DNA of 64,000 nucleotides from NCBI RefSeq assembly GCF_027887165.1, contig NC_077234.1, positions 192,277,465 to 192,341,464 of the forward strand. Direction: 5' to 3'. The stretch comes from Monodelphis domestica. Lineage: Eukaryota > Chordata > Mammalia > Didelphimorphia > Didelphidae. Below are positions 42,062-53,265 of this stretch, one piece after another. The notes under the pieces were generated by a model. It was not told the origin of the DNA. It worked only from the letters and a program-made list of their open reading frames with translations, and searched no databases. A program made the position numbers and the translations under genes. Numbering within the stretch: position 1 is the first letter of the stretch; each line of letters begins with the position of its first letter.

Positions 42062-43196
42062 TGTGAGAATTAAATTGGTTGAGGTCTTAAACTGTAGTGA
42101 TTAAAATAGTGGAAAATAGAAATTGTGATAGATATAAGAGAGGGTGAGTAAATTTGACCACAGAAAATATGTTTCACTACAGTGTCTTGGTTTTTAAATC
42201 AAATGTAAGGTGGTCGCCAGGGAAATATTCCCAATTATTCAAATACCCAAGTCAACTGGGTTTTATAGAGATTTTAATTAATACAAATGTGGAATTAAAG
42301 AAAAGAGAGAAAGACAGGAAAAGGAAATAAGTATGAAGGGCCTTAAGCCAACATGGCCTAGACCTGAGTCTTAAGAGAGATCAGTCAGTCAGTCTTTTAA
42401 CACTCACCACAAGGTCTGCTAAGCAAGGATTCTAGTGACACCAGGCCAGCTCCATCTCAGCTGACTTCACCAGAAAGCCTTCCAGCCAGAGACTGTTCCA
42501 AAGGGCCTCTCTCCAGAGCCTCCAGAGGGACAGAGTCCCCTTAGAGGAGTTCCAGCTAGACCTCCTTAGAGATTGTCCTCCAAGAGCTTCCCTTCTCCAG
42601 AGCCTCTCTCAAGAGATTCTTCCCAAGCGATCCTCATCAGAGATCCTCCAAAAGGATTTCTCCAAAAGGATATATCCTCAAGAGATTCTGCTTTTTCTTA
42701 TATAGGAGTTTTTCTCCCATGTCACCTCCCCTAAGTCCCTACATCTACCAATCACTGTCGACGCTTTCCAAAGGACTGCCCATCTAAATTCCTGCTAAGT
42801 CGACCAATCTCCTCAGTAAGTCTGAATCAGAAAAAATGCTGCTGTGTCTACCAATCTCCTCAGTAAGTCTGAAGGAGAGAAAACACAGCTGAGTCAACTA
42901 ATCTCATCAAGAGAAACCTTTTAGGTACCTAGCATCCCATTGTGTCAATTCTAAAAACAGGCCTGGCTCAAAGAACTCCTTGCCTTATTATAAGCATGGG
43001 TCCAAGTACTTTCATTGTTTAGCAAGGAGTTTTCTCCCCTAAAGCAGTCTTAAGTACTGGTGGAGTAGAGGTCCTCCTATTTCTGATCCTGGTGAGATCC
43101 TGGCGAATGTTTCTTAGTAGGGAATTTGTTCCAATTAAGAATTCCCCGATGGGAAATTTTTAACATTCACAAGTCTGAGAGATTTCAAGATTTACA
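42062..43196 (+). mobile_element. Solo LTR, family F, 1135 bp, duplication CCTC
   Basis: Starts TGTGAGAATT, ends AAGATTTACA, flanked by CCTC (42058-42061 and 43197-43200). Nearly collinear with 29312-30610. TATA-like TTATATAGG at 42698-42706. Inserted in the L1 3' UTR: joining the flanks restores a CCCTCCCTCCC-type L1 run. A fossil LTR, ERV1-like by its 4-bp duplication. Confidence 0.85.
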
Positions 43197-44505
43197 CCTC
43201 CCTCCCCTGCCCCCACCCTTCCTGTAACTGGGTATTACATGCCGCCTTGATTAAAACCTGCCACTAATGGAGAAGTCCATTACATTCAATTGTACCACAG
43301 TGTATCAGTCTCTGTGTACAATGTCCTCCTGGTTCTGCTCTGCATCACTTCCTGGAAGTTGTTCCAGTTCACATGTAATCTCCACTTTATTATTCCTTTT
43401 AGCACAATAGTATTCCATCACCAACATATACCACAATTTGGTCAGCCATTCCCCAGTTGAAGGGCATCCCCTCGTTTTCCAATTTTTTGCCACCACAAAG
43501 AGTGCTCCTATGAATATTCTTGTACAGGTCTTTTTCCTTATTATCTCTTTGGGGTACAAACCCAGCAGTGCTATGGCTGGATCAAAGGGCACACATTCTT
43601 TTATCGTCCTTTGGGCATAGTTCCAAATTGCCCTCCAGAATGGTTGGATCAATTCACAACTCCACCAGCAATGCATGTCCTGACTTTGCCACATCCCCTC
43701 TAGCATTCATTACTTTCCTTTGCTGTCATGTTGACCAATCTGCTAGGTGTGAGGTGATACCTCAGAGTTGTTTTGATTTGCATCTCTCTGATTATAAGAG
43801 ATTTAGAACACTTTTTCATGTGCTTATTAATAGTTTTTATTTCTTTGACTGAAAATTGCCTATTCATGTCCCTTGCCCAATTATCAATTGGAGAATGGCT
43901 TGATTTTTTGTACAATTGATTTAGCTCTTTATAAATTTGAGTAATTAGACATTTGTTAGGGATTTTTGTTATGAAGATTGTTTCCCAATTTGTTTCTTCC
44001 CTTCTAATTTTGGTTGCATTGACTTTGTACAAAAACTTCTTACTTTGATGTAATCAAAATTATTGATTTTACATTTTGTCTTGCTGATGACTTATGTGGG
44101 TTTATTTTGTATCCTGTAACTATGCTAAATTTGATTATTTTGACTAGCTTTTTGGTTGATTCTCTAGGATTCTTTAAGTAGACCATAATATCATCTGCAA
44201 AAAGTGATAGCTTGGTCTCCTCATTAACATTGCCTATTTTAATCTTTTCTTCTCTAATTGCTATAGCTAGTGGTTCTAGTACAATCATAATAATAGAGGT
44301 GATAATAGGCATCCTTGTTTCACTCCTGATCTTAGTGGGAAGGCTTCTAATTTATCCCCATTGCAGATGATGTTTGCTGATGGTTTTAGACATATACTGT
44401 TTATTATTTTTAGGAAAGGCCCTTCTATTCCTATGCTTTCTAGTGTTTTCAATAGGAATGAGTGTTGTATTTTGTTAAAGGCCTTTTTTGCACCTATTGA
44501 GATAA

Positions 44506-44708
44506 TGTGAATATAAAAACTGTAATGTTAAAAATTGTAAATGTCAACCTCTGTAAAGGTTTCGGTCTAACTGTAAAGATAATTTTTAGTATCTTGATTT
44601 AAAATCTAAAATTAAATGGTCGCTAAGGGAAAATTCCCAAATATGAAAATACCCAAGTCAGCTGGGTTTTATGGAGATTTTAATTAATACAAATGAAGGA
44701 ATTAAGGG

Positions 44709-44783
<75 letters not shown>

Positions 44784-45376
44784 TAGAAAGGGCCTAGGCC
44801 ATTTTCCTGATTCTTTATCACTCACCACAACATTGTCTTCAAGCAAGCTCCAAACCTCCAAACTCCAACTCCAACTAACTTCCAATCCAAAAACTCAATT
44901 TAGAACTCTTCTTCTTTTAAAGAAATTTTCTCTTGTGTCACCTCCCCTAAATTTTTATTTCTACCAATCACAGTAGATGCTTTTCCCCAGGACTGCCCAT
45001 TCTCATCTTCTCATCTTCTTTTGTTCTCACCTTCTGGTTAGATAAATCTATGGAGTACTTCACACCTCTTTTGTTAAGCTTGCCTTTTGTAAGTTGCTTG
45101 ACCTTTTAGGTACTAATTTAACCTTTATAGGTACTTAGCATCCTTTTGTATTAGATCTAAAAATAGACCTAGCTTTACTATAAGTATGAGTTAGGGACTT
45201 TTCATGGTTCAAATAGGAGTTTGCAACTTTATCTTCCCCTAAGGCACTGTCTGAGTAGGGTGGAGTAATTTTAAAAGTTCTCAATACATTCCTGACCAAG
45301 TACCTCCATTGTTAAAAATGGGGAATAGCTTAATCAAATATTCTGAAGTAGAATCTGAGTAGTTTTAAGATTCACA
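44506..45376 (+). mobile_element. Solo LTR, family F relative, 871 bp, duplication ATAA
   Basis: Starts TGTGAATATA, ends AGATTCACA, flanked by ATAA (44502-44505 and 45377-45380). The L1 reading GAGATAATCATGTGATT is restored without it. Shares AATACCCAAGTCAGCTGGG and ATGGAGATTTTAATTAATAC with the other family F units. Contains the GA microsatellite. Confidence 0.85.
44714..44780 (+). repeat. (GA)n microsatellite in an LTR
   Basis: More than 30 GA units within the LTR at 44506, expanded from an AGAGAGAAAG-type run visible in the sister LTRs at 29.57 and 42.31 kb. Confidence 0.95.
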
Positions 45377-45494
45377 ATAATCATGTGATTTTTGTTGGTT
45401 TGCTTGTTAATATGGTCAATTATGTGGATGGTTTTCCTAATGTTGAAACATCCTTGCATTCCTGGTATGAATCCTACCTGGTCATAGTGAATAA

Positions 45495-46231
45495 TGTAAA
45501 GGATAATTTTAGCATTGTGACCTAAAGTATATTAATTATTGGTTGCCATGGATATCCTAAATTTAAAAAATACCCAAGTCAGCTGGAAATTTATGGTGAT
45601 TTAATTAATATAGTGGAAAGAAATTAAGAAGAAGGGAGAAGGAAAGGGTGTAGGATTTCTCCTGCCTGGTTTGTGCCAGGGGGAAGATTAGAGTCTCTAG
45701 GAAGGTAAAGTTTTGGAGAGTAAAGGAGGAAGGAATCAACCTGAACTCCAAGAGGGCTCAGCCAAGATGCCTGAATGTGAATTAGCTCAAGGGCAAACCG
45801 TCACCATCAAAACCCAGACAAATAGCTGCCACTATGCCAAGATGTCAGAAAACTGGCATGCTGCCAGCCAGAGCTGCCTCTCTGGGGAAAAAGAGCAAAG
45901 AGAGGAAGTTATGTGCCCTATATAGGCGGTTTTATGTCACTTTCCTGCATCTCATCTTTCCAATGTTAGCTTAGCTTGACTTAGGACAGCCCAGGGATCT
46001 GCCAGCTGTTTCTGCACATGTCTGTTGAAGGTCATCTTCTTAGATACTTAATCCTTGAGTATGGCTGCAGATATTCCTGACCTTGTTAAACTAAGTAGGG
46101 TGGAGCAATGTAGAGTTCCCAAGACCTGATTCTGTTAGACCAAGTATCTCCATTGTTACAAATCAGGAAATAGCTAAATCAGATCTTCTAAAGTTTGGTC
46201 TGAGTAGGGTGGAGTAGTTTTAAAATTCACA
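45495..46231 (+). mobile_element. Solo LTR, family F relative, 737 bp, duplication ATAA
   Basis: Starts TGTAAAGGAT, ends AAAATTCACA, flanked by ATAA (45491-45494 and 46232-46235). Shares AATACCCAAGTCAGCTGG and the terminal GAGTAG.TTTAA.ATTCACA with the 44.5-kb LTR but has a different middle part. TATA-like CTATATAGG at 45918-45926. Sits in the ORF2 reverse-transcriptase region of the L1. Confidence 0.8.
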
Positions 46232-47984
46232 ATAACCCTCCTGATCTGGAGTATTTTTGCTAGTATTCTATTTTTTTTCGTATCTATATTAATTAAGGAG
46301 ATTGTTCTATAATTTTCTTTCCCTGTTTTTGACCTGCATGGCTTTGGAATTAGTACCATATTTGTGTCATAACAGGAATTTGGTAGAACTGCTTCTTGGC
46401 TTATTCTCTCAAATAATTTGTATAATATTGGTATTAGTTGTTCTTTGAATGTGTGATAGAATTCATTTGTGAATCCATTTGGACTTGGGAATTTTTATTT
46501 GATGACTTGTTCAATTTCCTTTTCTGATATGGGGTTGTTTAGTTAGTCTATTTGTTCCTCTGTTAGTCTAGGCAATTTATATTTTTGTAAAATTCATCCT
46601 TTTCACCTAGATTGGCATATTTATTGCAATTTAATTGGGCATAATAGTTTTTAATGATTGCCTTAATTTCCTCTTCATTAGAGGTGAGGGCTCTTTTTAT
46701 CTTGGATACTATCAATTTGGTTTTCTTCTTTCCTTTTTTAATTAGATTGACCAATACTTTGTCTATTTTATTTGTTTTTTCAAAGTACCAGCTTCTTGTC
46801 TTATTTATTAAATCAATAGTTCTTTGACTTTCAATTTTATTAATTTCTCCGTTGGTTTTTAGGATCTCTAATTTAGTCTTCATCTGAGGGTTTTTAATTT
46901 GTTCACTTTCTAGTTTTTTAATTTTCATGCCCAATTCATTGACCTCTGCCCTCTCTAATTTCTCAATATATGAACTCAAGGATATAAATTTCCCCGAGTA
47001 CTGCTTTGGCTGCATCCCATAGATTTTGAAAGGACGTCTCATCATTGTCATTTTCTTCAATGAAATTATTGTTTCTATGATTTGTTCTTTAACAAATTGA
47101 TTTTTGAGAATGATATTATTGATTTATCAATTAATTTTTGATTTTCCTCTTTATGTACCCTTACTAATTATTATTTTCATTGCATTGTGATCGGAGAATG
47201 TTGCATTTGTTATTTCTTCTCTTTTGCATTTGTTTGCAATGTTATTATGCCCTAATACATGGTCAATATTTGTGTGTACCATGTGCTGCTGAGAAGGTGT
47301 ATTCCTTTTTGTCCCTATTTATTTTTCTCCACATATCTAAGACTTCATTCACTTCTCTTACCTCTTTCTCTCCACTAGTTTCTCCTTTAGAAATTGGGAT
47401 GCTATGCCATTTAGGGCATATACGTTAAGTACTGATATTTCCTTATTGTCTATACTGCCTTTTCTCAGTATGTAATTACCTTCCCTATATCTTTTAACTA
47501 GGTCTATTTTTACTTTGGCTTTGTCAGATATCATGATTGCAACTCCTGCCTTTTTATCAGTTAATACCCAATAGATTTGTCTCCATTCTCTTAATTTTAC
47601 CGTATGTGTGTCTACCTTTCTCATGTGTGTTTCTTGTAGACAGCATATGGTAGGGTTTTGGTTTCTAATCTACTCCCTTGCATTTTATGGGTGAGTTTAT
47701 TCCATTCATATTCAGAGGTATGATTACCAGCTGTTTATTTACCAGCATTTTGATTTCCACTCCTATAGAGCCAAGCTTGGTTATTATATTCATAAGTTCA
47801 TTTATATACTTTTATTCTTTCTGTTTACATTCTTAGCGTCATACCATATTGTTTTGCTATTTATATTACCTTCAATCTACATCAGTTAATGTAACAGGTC
47901 CTCCTAAATTAATTTTATAGATGAAGAAAGTGAAACTTATAATTGAAACTACAGCTGAGGGTCATAGCTAAAAAGTAATAACAC

Positions 47985-48180
47985 AGAGGTCAGATAGGTA
48001 GCTCAGTGGATTTAGAGCCAGGCTTAGAGTTGGGAGATCTTGGGGCCTCAGACACTTCCTAGCTAGTCACTTAACAGTCATTGCCTTTGCCTTATTTACT
48101 ACTCTTCTGTCTTGGAACCAATACACAGTATTGATTCCTAGATGGAAGGTAAGGATTTATTTAAAAAATATATATTTTTA
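47985..48180 (+). mobile_element. tRNA-headed marsupial SINE, sense
   Basis: AGGTAGCTCAGTGGATTTAG (head), CTCAGACACTTCCTAGCTAG, GTCTTGGAACCAATACACAG and a TTTAAAAAATA tail. Part of the core is lost. Confidence 0.85.
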
Positions 48181-48279
48181 AGTGGTAGCACATATTTTAC
48201 ACCCAGGGCTTCTGACTCCAAATCCATTACCTGTTAAGGTTCTAAGAAACTCCTCCATTCCCTGAGATCATGGATTTGA

Positions 48280-48400
48280 AATTCCCAGTATTACAGAAGA
48301 GAGATACCAAAGCTCAGGCAGATCATTTCCATACAGGGTAGTTAGTGTCAGAGCTTAGAGAAGAGCCTGGGGCTTCTAACTTCCACACAAGGACTTTTCT
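48280..48400 (-). mobile_element. MIR fragment, antisense
   Basis: CAGTATTACAGAAGAGAGATA, CCAAAGCTCAGGCAGATCA and GGGTAGTTAGTGTCAGAGC. Confidence 0.5.
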
Positions 48401-49248
48401 ATTAAACTCCAAAGCTTCTGGAATATCTGGTCTATGATGTTATCTCTTAAAAACCGGAAAGACAACATACACACAATGAAATAACATTGAACAAATAATT
48501 CTAATCTCATGTCCATAAGAGAGCCCTTTTAATGCTAACAAACGGTTGTCATGCCTCTCTTCTTCGATAAACATCTTCAGTTCCTTAACTAACCCTTCAT
48601 TGCCATGGTTTCAAGTTCAAGTACCATTTTAGTTGTACTGCCCTTCCTACTGCCTTTCTTTACAACCCAGAAGTGAACACTAGCCCACATACAATCTGAC
48701 TGTCCAATATATAGGCAGGAAATCTATCCTGCCTAGCTAAAAGTAGCAGGAGACCCTGAAGTGGAGATGGGAGTCAACATGTGCCAAGCAAATTGAACCA
48801 TGACCACTATCTCTTCTCAAATCCTAATGGAGAAAGGCCAGAACCCTAAGCCCAAGAGCCCTGAGAATAGCAATGTCTCCCAGGTCCCTGGATCTGCTTC
48901 CAGCTTAGCCCTCACAGCCATCATTCAGGGGAGAAATTGAGGGGATCTACCTTCCTCTTCACTATCAGCAACAACTGCTAACCAACTGCCACCAGTAGGC
49001 ACATAGGCACAAGAGCTATGTGAATCACAGTGCCCCCTTCCATTCATTACACTTCCAGCCCAGCCTTGGTAGCCTTCATTGGGGAGGCAGCTTCAAGGAA
49101 GACCTCAGCTCTTCCCACTAACTGCAACTCAGAAGACAAGCCCACCTGAAGGAGCAGCACACCTGAGAAAGCAACAAGAGGCAACATGTACTGGGCAAGT
49201 TAGGCCACTGCCACGACCATCACTGCCATCTTCATTTTCTCCCCCTAG
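48401..49248. other. Unclassified segment hosting the hAT insertion
   Basis: No gene. A CA-rich, CTGC-rich composition between 48.7 and 49.24 kb differs from neighbours and may be an unrecognised old repeat. It continues to the right of the hAT element (49782 on). Confidence 0.35.
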
Positions 49249-49256
49249 AGTCTAAG

Positions 49257-49773
49257 GGGTCCCCAAACTTTTTATACAGGGGGCCAGTTCACTGTCCCTC
49301 ACACTATTGGAGGGCCAGATCACCACTATCTGATGCCTGTATACAGTAGTGGAGGCGCTGCTGGGCCTGTGACACTGTATAGTGGAGGCTGCAGCGCTGG
49401 CTGGGATGGGCCTGTCACACCTTGCACAGGCCCGTCACTGCCACCACTATACCAGGCAGCAGAATACACAGTGTGGAATCCCCTCCCCCAGATCACTGCT
49501 CACCATGCTGATGTCTTCCATTGTGCAGCCCTTAATCCTTTGCGTGGCGCCTCCTTCTCGTTCAGTTACTCTCAGAACAAGGCGCCATGCAAAGGATGAT
49601 GTCACCGGAAGTAGTGCTGTATGTGAGAGATGCTGTGCTTTGGGTGCTGCCACATGCAGTACTCCAGAAGCATCTGCATCCTGTGCTCCTCTCAATGAAC
49701 ACCCTTCCAGAAGTGTGGTGGGGGCCAGATAAATGGCCTCAGGGGCCATATGTGGCCCACGGGCCATAGTTTG
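49257..49773. mobile_element. Non-autonomous hAT-type DNA transposon
   Basis: The left end GGGTCCCCAAACTTTTTATA, CAGGGGGCCAGTTCACTGTC and the right end GGGGCCATATGTGGCCCACG, GGCCATAGTTTGG are the terminal words of an OposCharlie-like hAT group, from memory. The flanks AGTCTAAG (49249-49256) and GGTCTAAG (49774-49781) form the 8-bp duplication of hAT elements with one mismatch. The usual outermost bases of the right inverted repeat are missing. The GC-rich interior (about 500 bp) carries no transposase. Confidence 0.8.
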
Positions 49774-49781
49774 GGTCTAAG

Positions 49782-50009
49782 ACTTAGACTCTCTTGGAGA
49801 CTGCCTCAAATGCTGGAGACAAGAGCCTTTGGAATAGGAATGTTTCCAGCCCAGTGTGAGATGGTTTAGCATCAGAAACTGATATGATATCATCAGGGGG
49901 AATGACATTAAAGAAGAGGCATTACCATCTGCCTTGATGCTTTGCCCTAAGGACTCTGCGACCTTTCCATCTGACTGGCAACTGAAACCTTTCCTATGTG
50001 TTGTCTCCT
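49782..50009. other. Unclassified right flank of the hAT element
   Basis: Continues the host sequence that was split by the hAT element. No family was recognised. Confidence 0.3.
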
Positions 50010-50125
50010 TTCCATTAGAATGTGAACTCATAGAGAGCAGAGTCACTTTTACCTTTCTATTTGTGTCCATGAGCTTCGCATAATGCTTTTGCACTTAGCA
50101 CTTAATAAATGCCCCCCCCCCCCCC
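50010..50125 (+). mobile_element. L2 3' end followed by poly-C
   Basis: TTAGAATGTGAACTCATAGA, TTTGTGTCCATGAGC and CTTAGCACTTAATAAATGC are the L2 terminus. A C14 run at 50112-50125 follows. Confidence 0.6.
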
Positions 50126-50635
50126 ATTCAATCTCTGCTTGGGAATCTATACTTGGGAACTCTCACTTTCATCATTTATGTAGAACTGACCTTGATTTGT
50201 ATCAGGCTTAAATTTCCTACTTGGAAAAATTGGAAAGCATGGCAAATCTATTCTTTTCAAATGTCCATTCCTTAAATTCTCATTACAAAGCAACTGCATT
50301 TGGATTTGGAGTTATGCAAATGAAATCAATCACTTTTCCAACAAAGCTTAGAGAGCATGTTTTATTTGGGAACCTCATTAGCTCAGACTAATTGGGTTCT
50401 AAATTTGTATGATTTGTACACTGGGCTCTATAGACTGAGGGTTGTATAAAAATAGCATGGCCAAGTGGATATTAAGCTGAAGTTCTCAGTGTTCAGGGAA
50501 GGGGTCATAGTGGTGGGAACAGTGTAATAGGGAAGGCTAATTAGGGAGTGTCTCCTACAGGACAGGGGAGACTGAGGAGGTTTTTGTCATAGAGGAAGAT
50601 TTTGGATGAGTATGAGATTTATTTTTTGTTTTTTT
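50126..50635. other. Unclassified intron segment
   Basis: No gene, RNA or named repeat was recognised. Confidence 0.35.
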
Positions 50636-50805
50636 GTTTTTAAACCCCTACCTTTTGTCTTAGAATTGATCTTTCCAAGGCAGAAGAGCCAGGCAATTGG
50701 GGCTGAGTGACTTGTCTAGGGTCACACAGATAGGAAGGATCTGAAACCAGATTTTATTACAAGACTTACTGTCTCCAAGTCTGACTCTATTCACTGAACC
50801 CAGAG
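50636..50805 (-). mobile_element. tRNA-headed marsupial SINE, antisense
   Basis: TTAAACCCCTACCTTTTGTC, GAGTGACTTGTCTAGGGTCA, CACACAGATAGGAAGG and TCTCCAAGTCTGACTC. Shortened on the tail side. Confidence 0.75.
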
Positions 50806-50904
50806 TAGGTGATTTCAATACATGCACAGTCACTGAATCATGAATCATGTGCAGGGGAAAATCAACAGGTTAGCTTGGTTGGAATCTAGTTTCTGAGGGA
50901 AAAG

Positions 50905-51090
50905 CAATATATGGAACAGTGGGAAATGTTCTACCTTAGATATCAGAGAATGTGGGTTCAGATTCTGGCTATGCTACTAACCTTGCCCAAAGCACTTAAC
51001 CTGTATTGTCCTCAGTTTCCTCGTGGGTAAAATGATAGAATTGTAGTAGATTACCTCTGAGATCCATTTCAGCTTTAATTTATAATCTTA
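50905..51090 (+). mobile_element. MIR-family SINE, sense
   Basis: GAATGTGGGTTCAGATTCTG, CAAAGCACTTAACCTGTATT, CCTCAGTTTCCTCGTGGG and TTACCTCTGAGATCCATTTC. Confidence 0.7.
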
Positions 51091-51329
51091 TGAATGAGGA
51101 GACATGTTAAGATCTGGACCAAGGAGTAAAAGAAAGGATCTACTGCTCCTGGCCTTTGAAAGCCAAATGAAAGTCTGGAATTTTAAATAGTGAAACCATC
51201 TCTTTAACTTTCTTTTTTAAAGAGAATTCCTGACTTTTCTGATATAAAAGCCAACTTAAAGAAATTTATTTGTTGTGTTAACCAGGAAGTGTCATATGTC
51301 ATGCTTTCTTTGATCCTGCAAGCTTCTTG

Positions 51330-51720
51330 ATTGTGACTCTTACATGGTAGAAGCCCACTAAATAAATGGATGTGTGTGCAGGTATGTATGTGCCTACATA
51401 TATGTGTGTATTCCTTGTTGGGGCACAATTGAATATTTTTATTCATTTATTTATATATGTATGCATATTTAATATATACACACAAGAAATAACAAATGTA
51501 TAATGAATAATGAATGCCCATATATATGTATTTGTACATAGCATTTAATAAGTTTTAAAATTCATTCATTTCATTCACTCATTGTCTGTATTTGTGGTCT
51601 CTAACTTCATTTAATGCACATATATGTGCACTCTTGGTTCATTTCATGTTTCTATACACAAATAACTATCTCTGTCTAGTTTTCTATCTCTCTATCTCTT
51701 ATCTGTCTTTAATGAATAAC
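51330..51720. repeat. L2 tail and TATG-rich low complexity
   Basis: GGTAGAAGCCCACTAAATAAATG looks like an L2 end. TATGTATGTG, TATATGTATGCATAT and TCTCTATCTC runs follow. Confidence 0.5.
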
Positions 51721-52249
51721 AAATAACCAGTTGTGCTCCACCAAGGAATTTCCATTTTAAGAGAAAGAGGGAAAAGGACTAAAAACACTGTAGTTTCATT
51801 GTAACTATTCATTTTTTTACAGAATAAAAATGTAGCTGCCAGAAAGGAATAATTTCCTCTTCTTAAATAATTTCTCTTTGTCCAGTTGATGTTTAATTGA
51901 TGAAACAGGTTTTAAACTTTCTATCTTTGGTGAGTTTAAAACTAGTTGATGTCAATGAATGTGATAATGACTTGGAAAGTTTATTTGGTTAGCAGTCTTC
52001 TCAGTGGTATTAATCAATAAACTACTGGCTATGGAAAGCCACCCCACAGGTTGATATAAATTGTTAATTTGTATATTGTACTTTGGCAGTAGCAAAAGGG
52101 CTTTGATGATCATTTTTCATTGCTTCCTTAAAAACAACCTTGTGTGATAGGTCATTACTGTTCCCCACTTAGGCAGCTGGAGGGAGACTGGCTAAGATGT
52201 AATTAATTCACGTTATTCTTTTGTGTAATCTAAAGTTTTCATTTCATTG
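51721..52249. other. Unclassified intron segment
   Basis: No gene or named repeat was seen. Confidence 0.35.
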
Positions 52250-52435
52250 CTTTAGAGTTAGCAGGGATCTTAGTGGCCATCTAAATCTCTCATTTGACAG
52301 AAATAGGAAACCTAGATAGATAAGCAACTTGCTCAAGATCACACAGATAGTAATTATTAGTGTAGCCAAGTTTTAAACTCTGTTTCTCTGACACCAAGCT
52401 CCATCCTCTTTCCACTGTACCATTTTCTTTAAATG
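52250..52435 (-). mobile_element. MIR-family SINE, antisense
   Basis: GTGGCCATCTAAATCTCTCA, TTTGACAGAAATAGGAAACC, CTTGCTCAAGATCACACAG and CACCAAGCTCCATCCTC. Confidence 0.65.
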
Positions 52436-52619
52436 AGTTGGATATAGAAGTATACCCTTTGACTATGGTACCTATTGCATCAATATATCTTACTATCTCC
52501 TAAAAAAATTGGCAAAGTGTCAGGTTCAGCCTCCAGAGTCTGCCATTTGGTCAAAAAAATATATGGAAGTTTACTTTGTGCCTGGTTATACTAAGGCAAA
52601 AAGCTACTTCTCCTTCAAG

Positions 52620-52755
52620 AAGCTTACATTAGAATGTAAGTTATTTATATTAGTAAGTAGCTTACATTAGATTTTTCATTAGAATTTAATTTTCATTAGA
52701 ATCTAAATAAGTTATTTTCATTTTCATTAGATTTTTCATTAGAATTTAAATAAGT
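52620..52755 (+). repeat. Local ATTAGA/TTTTCATTAGAAT repeats
   Basis: CATTAGATTTTTCATTAGAA occurs twice (about 52667 and 52727), with further TTCATTAGAAT, AATAAGTTA and CTTACATTAGA words. An AT-rich, locally duplicated stretch. Confidence 0.75.
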
Positions 52756-52789
52756 TAAACATGTTGTCTCTCCCATTGTAGTTGGAATG

Positions 52790-52896
52790 AATTTGGAAAA
52801 GGAAGGCATTATTTTTGGGGTTCAGGGAAGAGGAAGCCCTTCTGCCAAAGTTGGACTTTGAGCTGAATTTTAAAGGAAGTCAAGGAAAGCTGGTTA
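52790..52896 (-). mobile_element. L2 fragment, antisense, split by a SINE
   Basis: GACTTTGAGCTGAATTTTAAA and GGAAGTCAAGGAAAGC fit the antisense L2 order. Resumes after the SINE at 53130. Confidence 0.5.
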
Positions 52897-53130
52897 TCTG
52901 GGCCTTTCAGTGGATACAGTGCTGGGCTGGACCTGGAGTCAGGAAGACTCATCTTCCCGAATCAAATCTGATCTCAGACATTTACAAGTTGTGTGCTCCT
53001 GTTTATTTCAGTTTCCTCATCTGTCAGATGAGCTGCAGAAGGAAATGGCAAACCACTCCAGTATCTCTGCCAAGAAAACCCCAAATGGGGTCATAGAGAG
53101 TAGAACAACAGTGAAAGAACTAAACAACTG
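52897..53130 (+). mobile_element. SINE with RTE-type 3' end, sense
   Basis: CAGTGGATACAGTGCTGGGC, CTGGAGTCAGGAAGACTCAT, CTCATCTGTCAGATGAGCTG, CAAACCACTCCAGTATCTCT and AACTAAACAACTG end. Full length. Confidence 0.85.
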
Positions 53131-53261
53131 TGACCACTGGGAAATTTGGAGGCAGAAATGTGGAGTTCTAGAACTAATAGTGCAAAGGAACGAAAAAGAT
53201 AATGAGATGGAGTGCCTTGCCTAGAGGACCTGCTAGTAGGCTAGTGTAGCTGAATCATAGA
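53131..53261 (-). mobile_element. L2 fragment, antisense
   Basis: Diverged continuation of the split L2, ending AATCATAGAAAGG at the LTR. Confidence 0.4.
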
Positions 53262-53265
53262 AAGG

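Larger units (their letters stand above)
41970..47890 (-). mobile_element. L1 LINE, antisense, interrupted by three LTRs
   Basis: The 3' end is on the left (T-rich at about 41985-42005). Minus-strand pieces run in order from right to left. Endonuclease start: CCLQETHMRKVDTHTVKL, then REWRQIYW. Next comes the segment LTSNEEEIKAIIKNYYAQLN (about 46.6 kb). The reverse transcriptase follows with its LFADDIMVYL catalytic motif (44040-44312). The C-terminal part carries WWSCELIQPFWRAIW and GCPSTGEWLTKLW (43305-43706). About 3.1 kb of L1 remains after subtracting the LTRs. ORF2 is no longer open. A block between the FADD region and the KVNATKIRREETNWE segment is missing near 44035-44060, and ORF1 is absent, so it is 5' truncated. 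Confidence 0.85.

Noticed and set aside
29312-43196. One provirus bounded by the LTRs at 29.3 and 42.1 kb
   Set aside because: Each LTR has its own matching 4-bp duplication, and the DNA between is intron with SINE, L1, L2 and L3 relics.
43305-47624. Several long minus-strand frames that could be taken for genes
   Set aside because: They are pieces of L1 ORF2 (endonuclease, FADD reverse transcriptase, C-terminal part) in an interrupted, truncated LINE.
49333-49769. Overlapping frames on both strands at 49.3-49.8 kb
   Set aside because: Fall inside the GC-rich, non-coding interior of the hAT-type element. No transposase motif is present.
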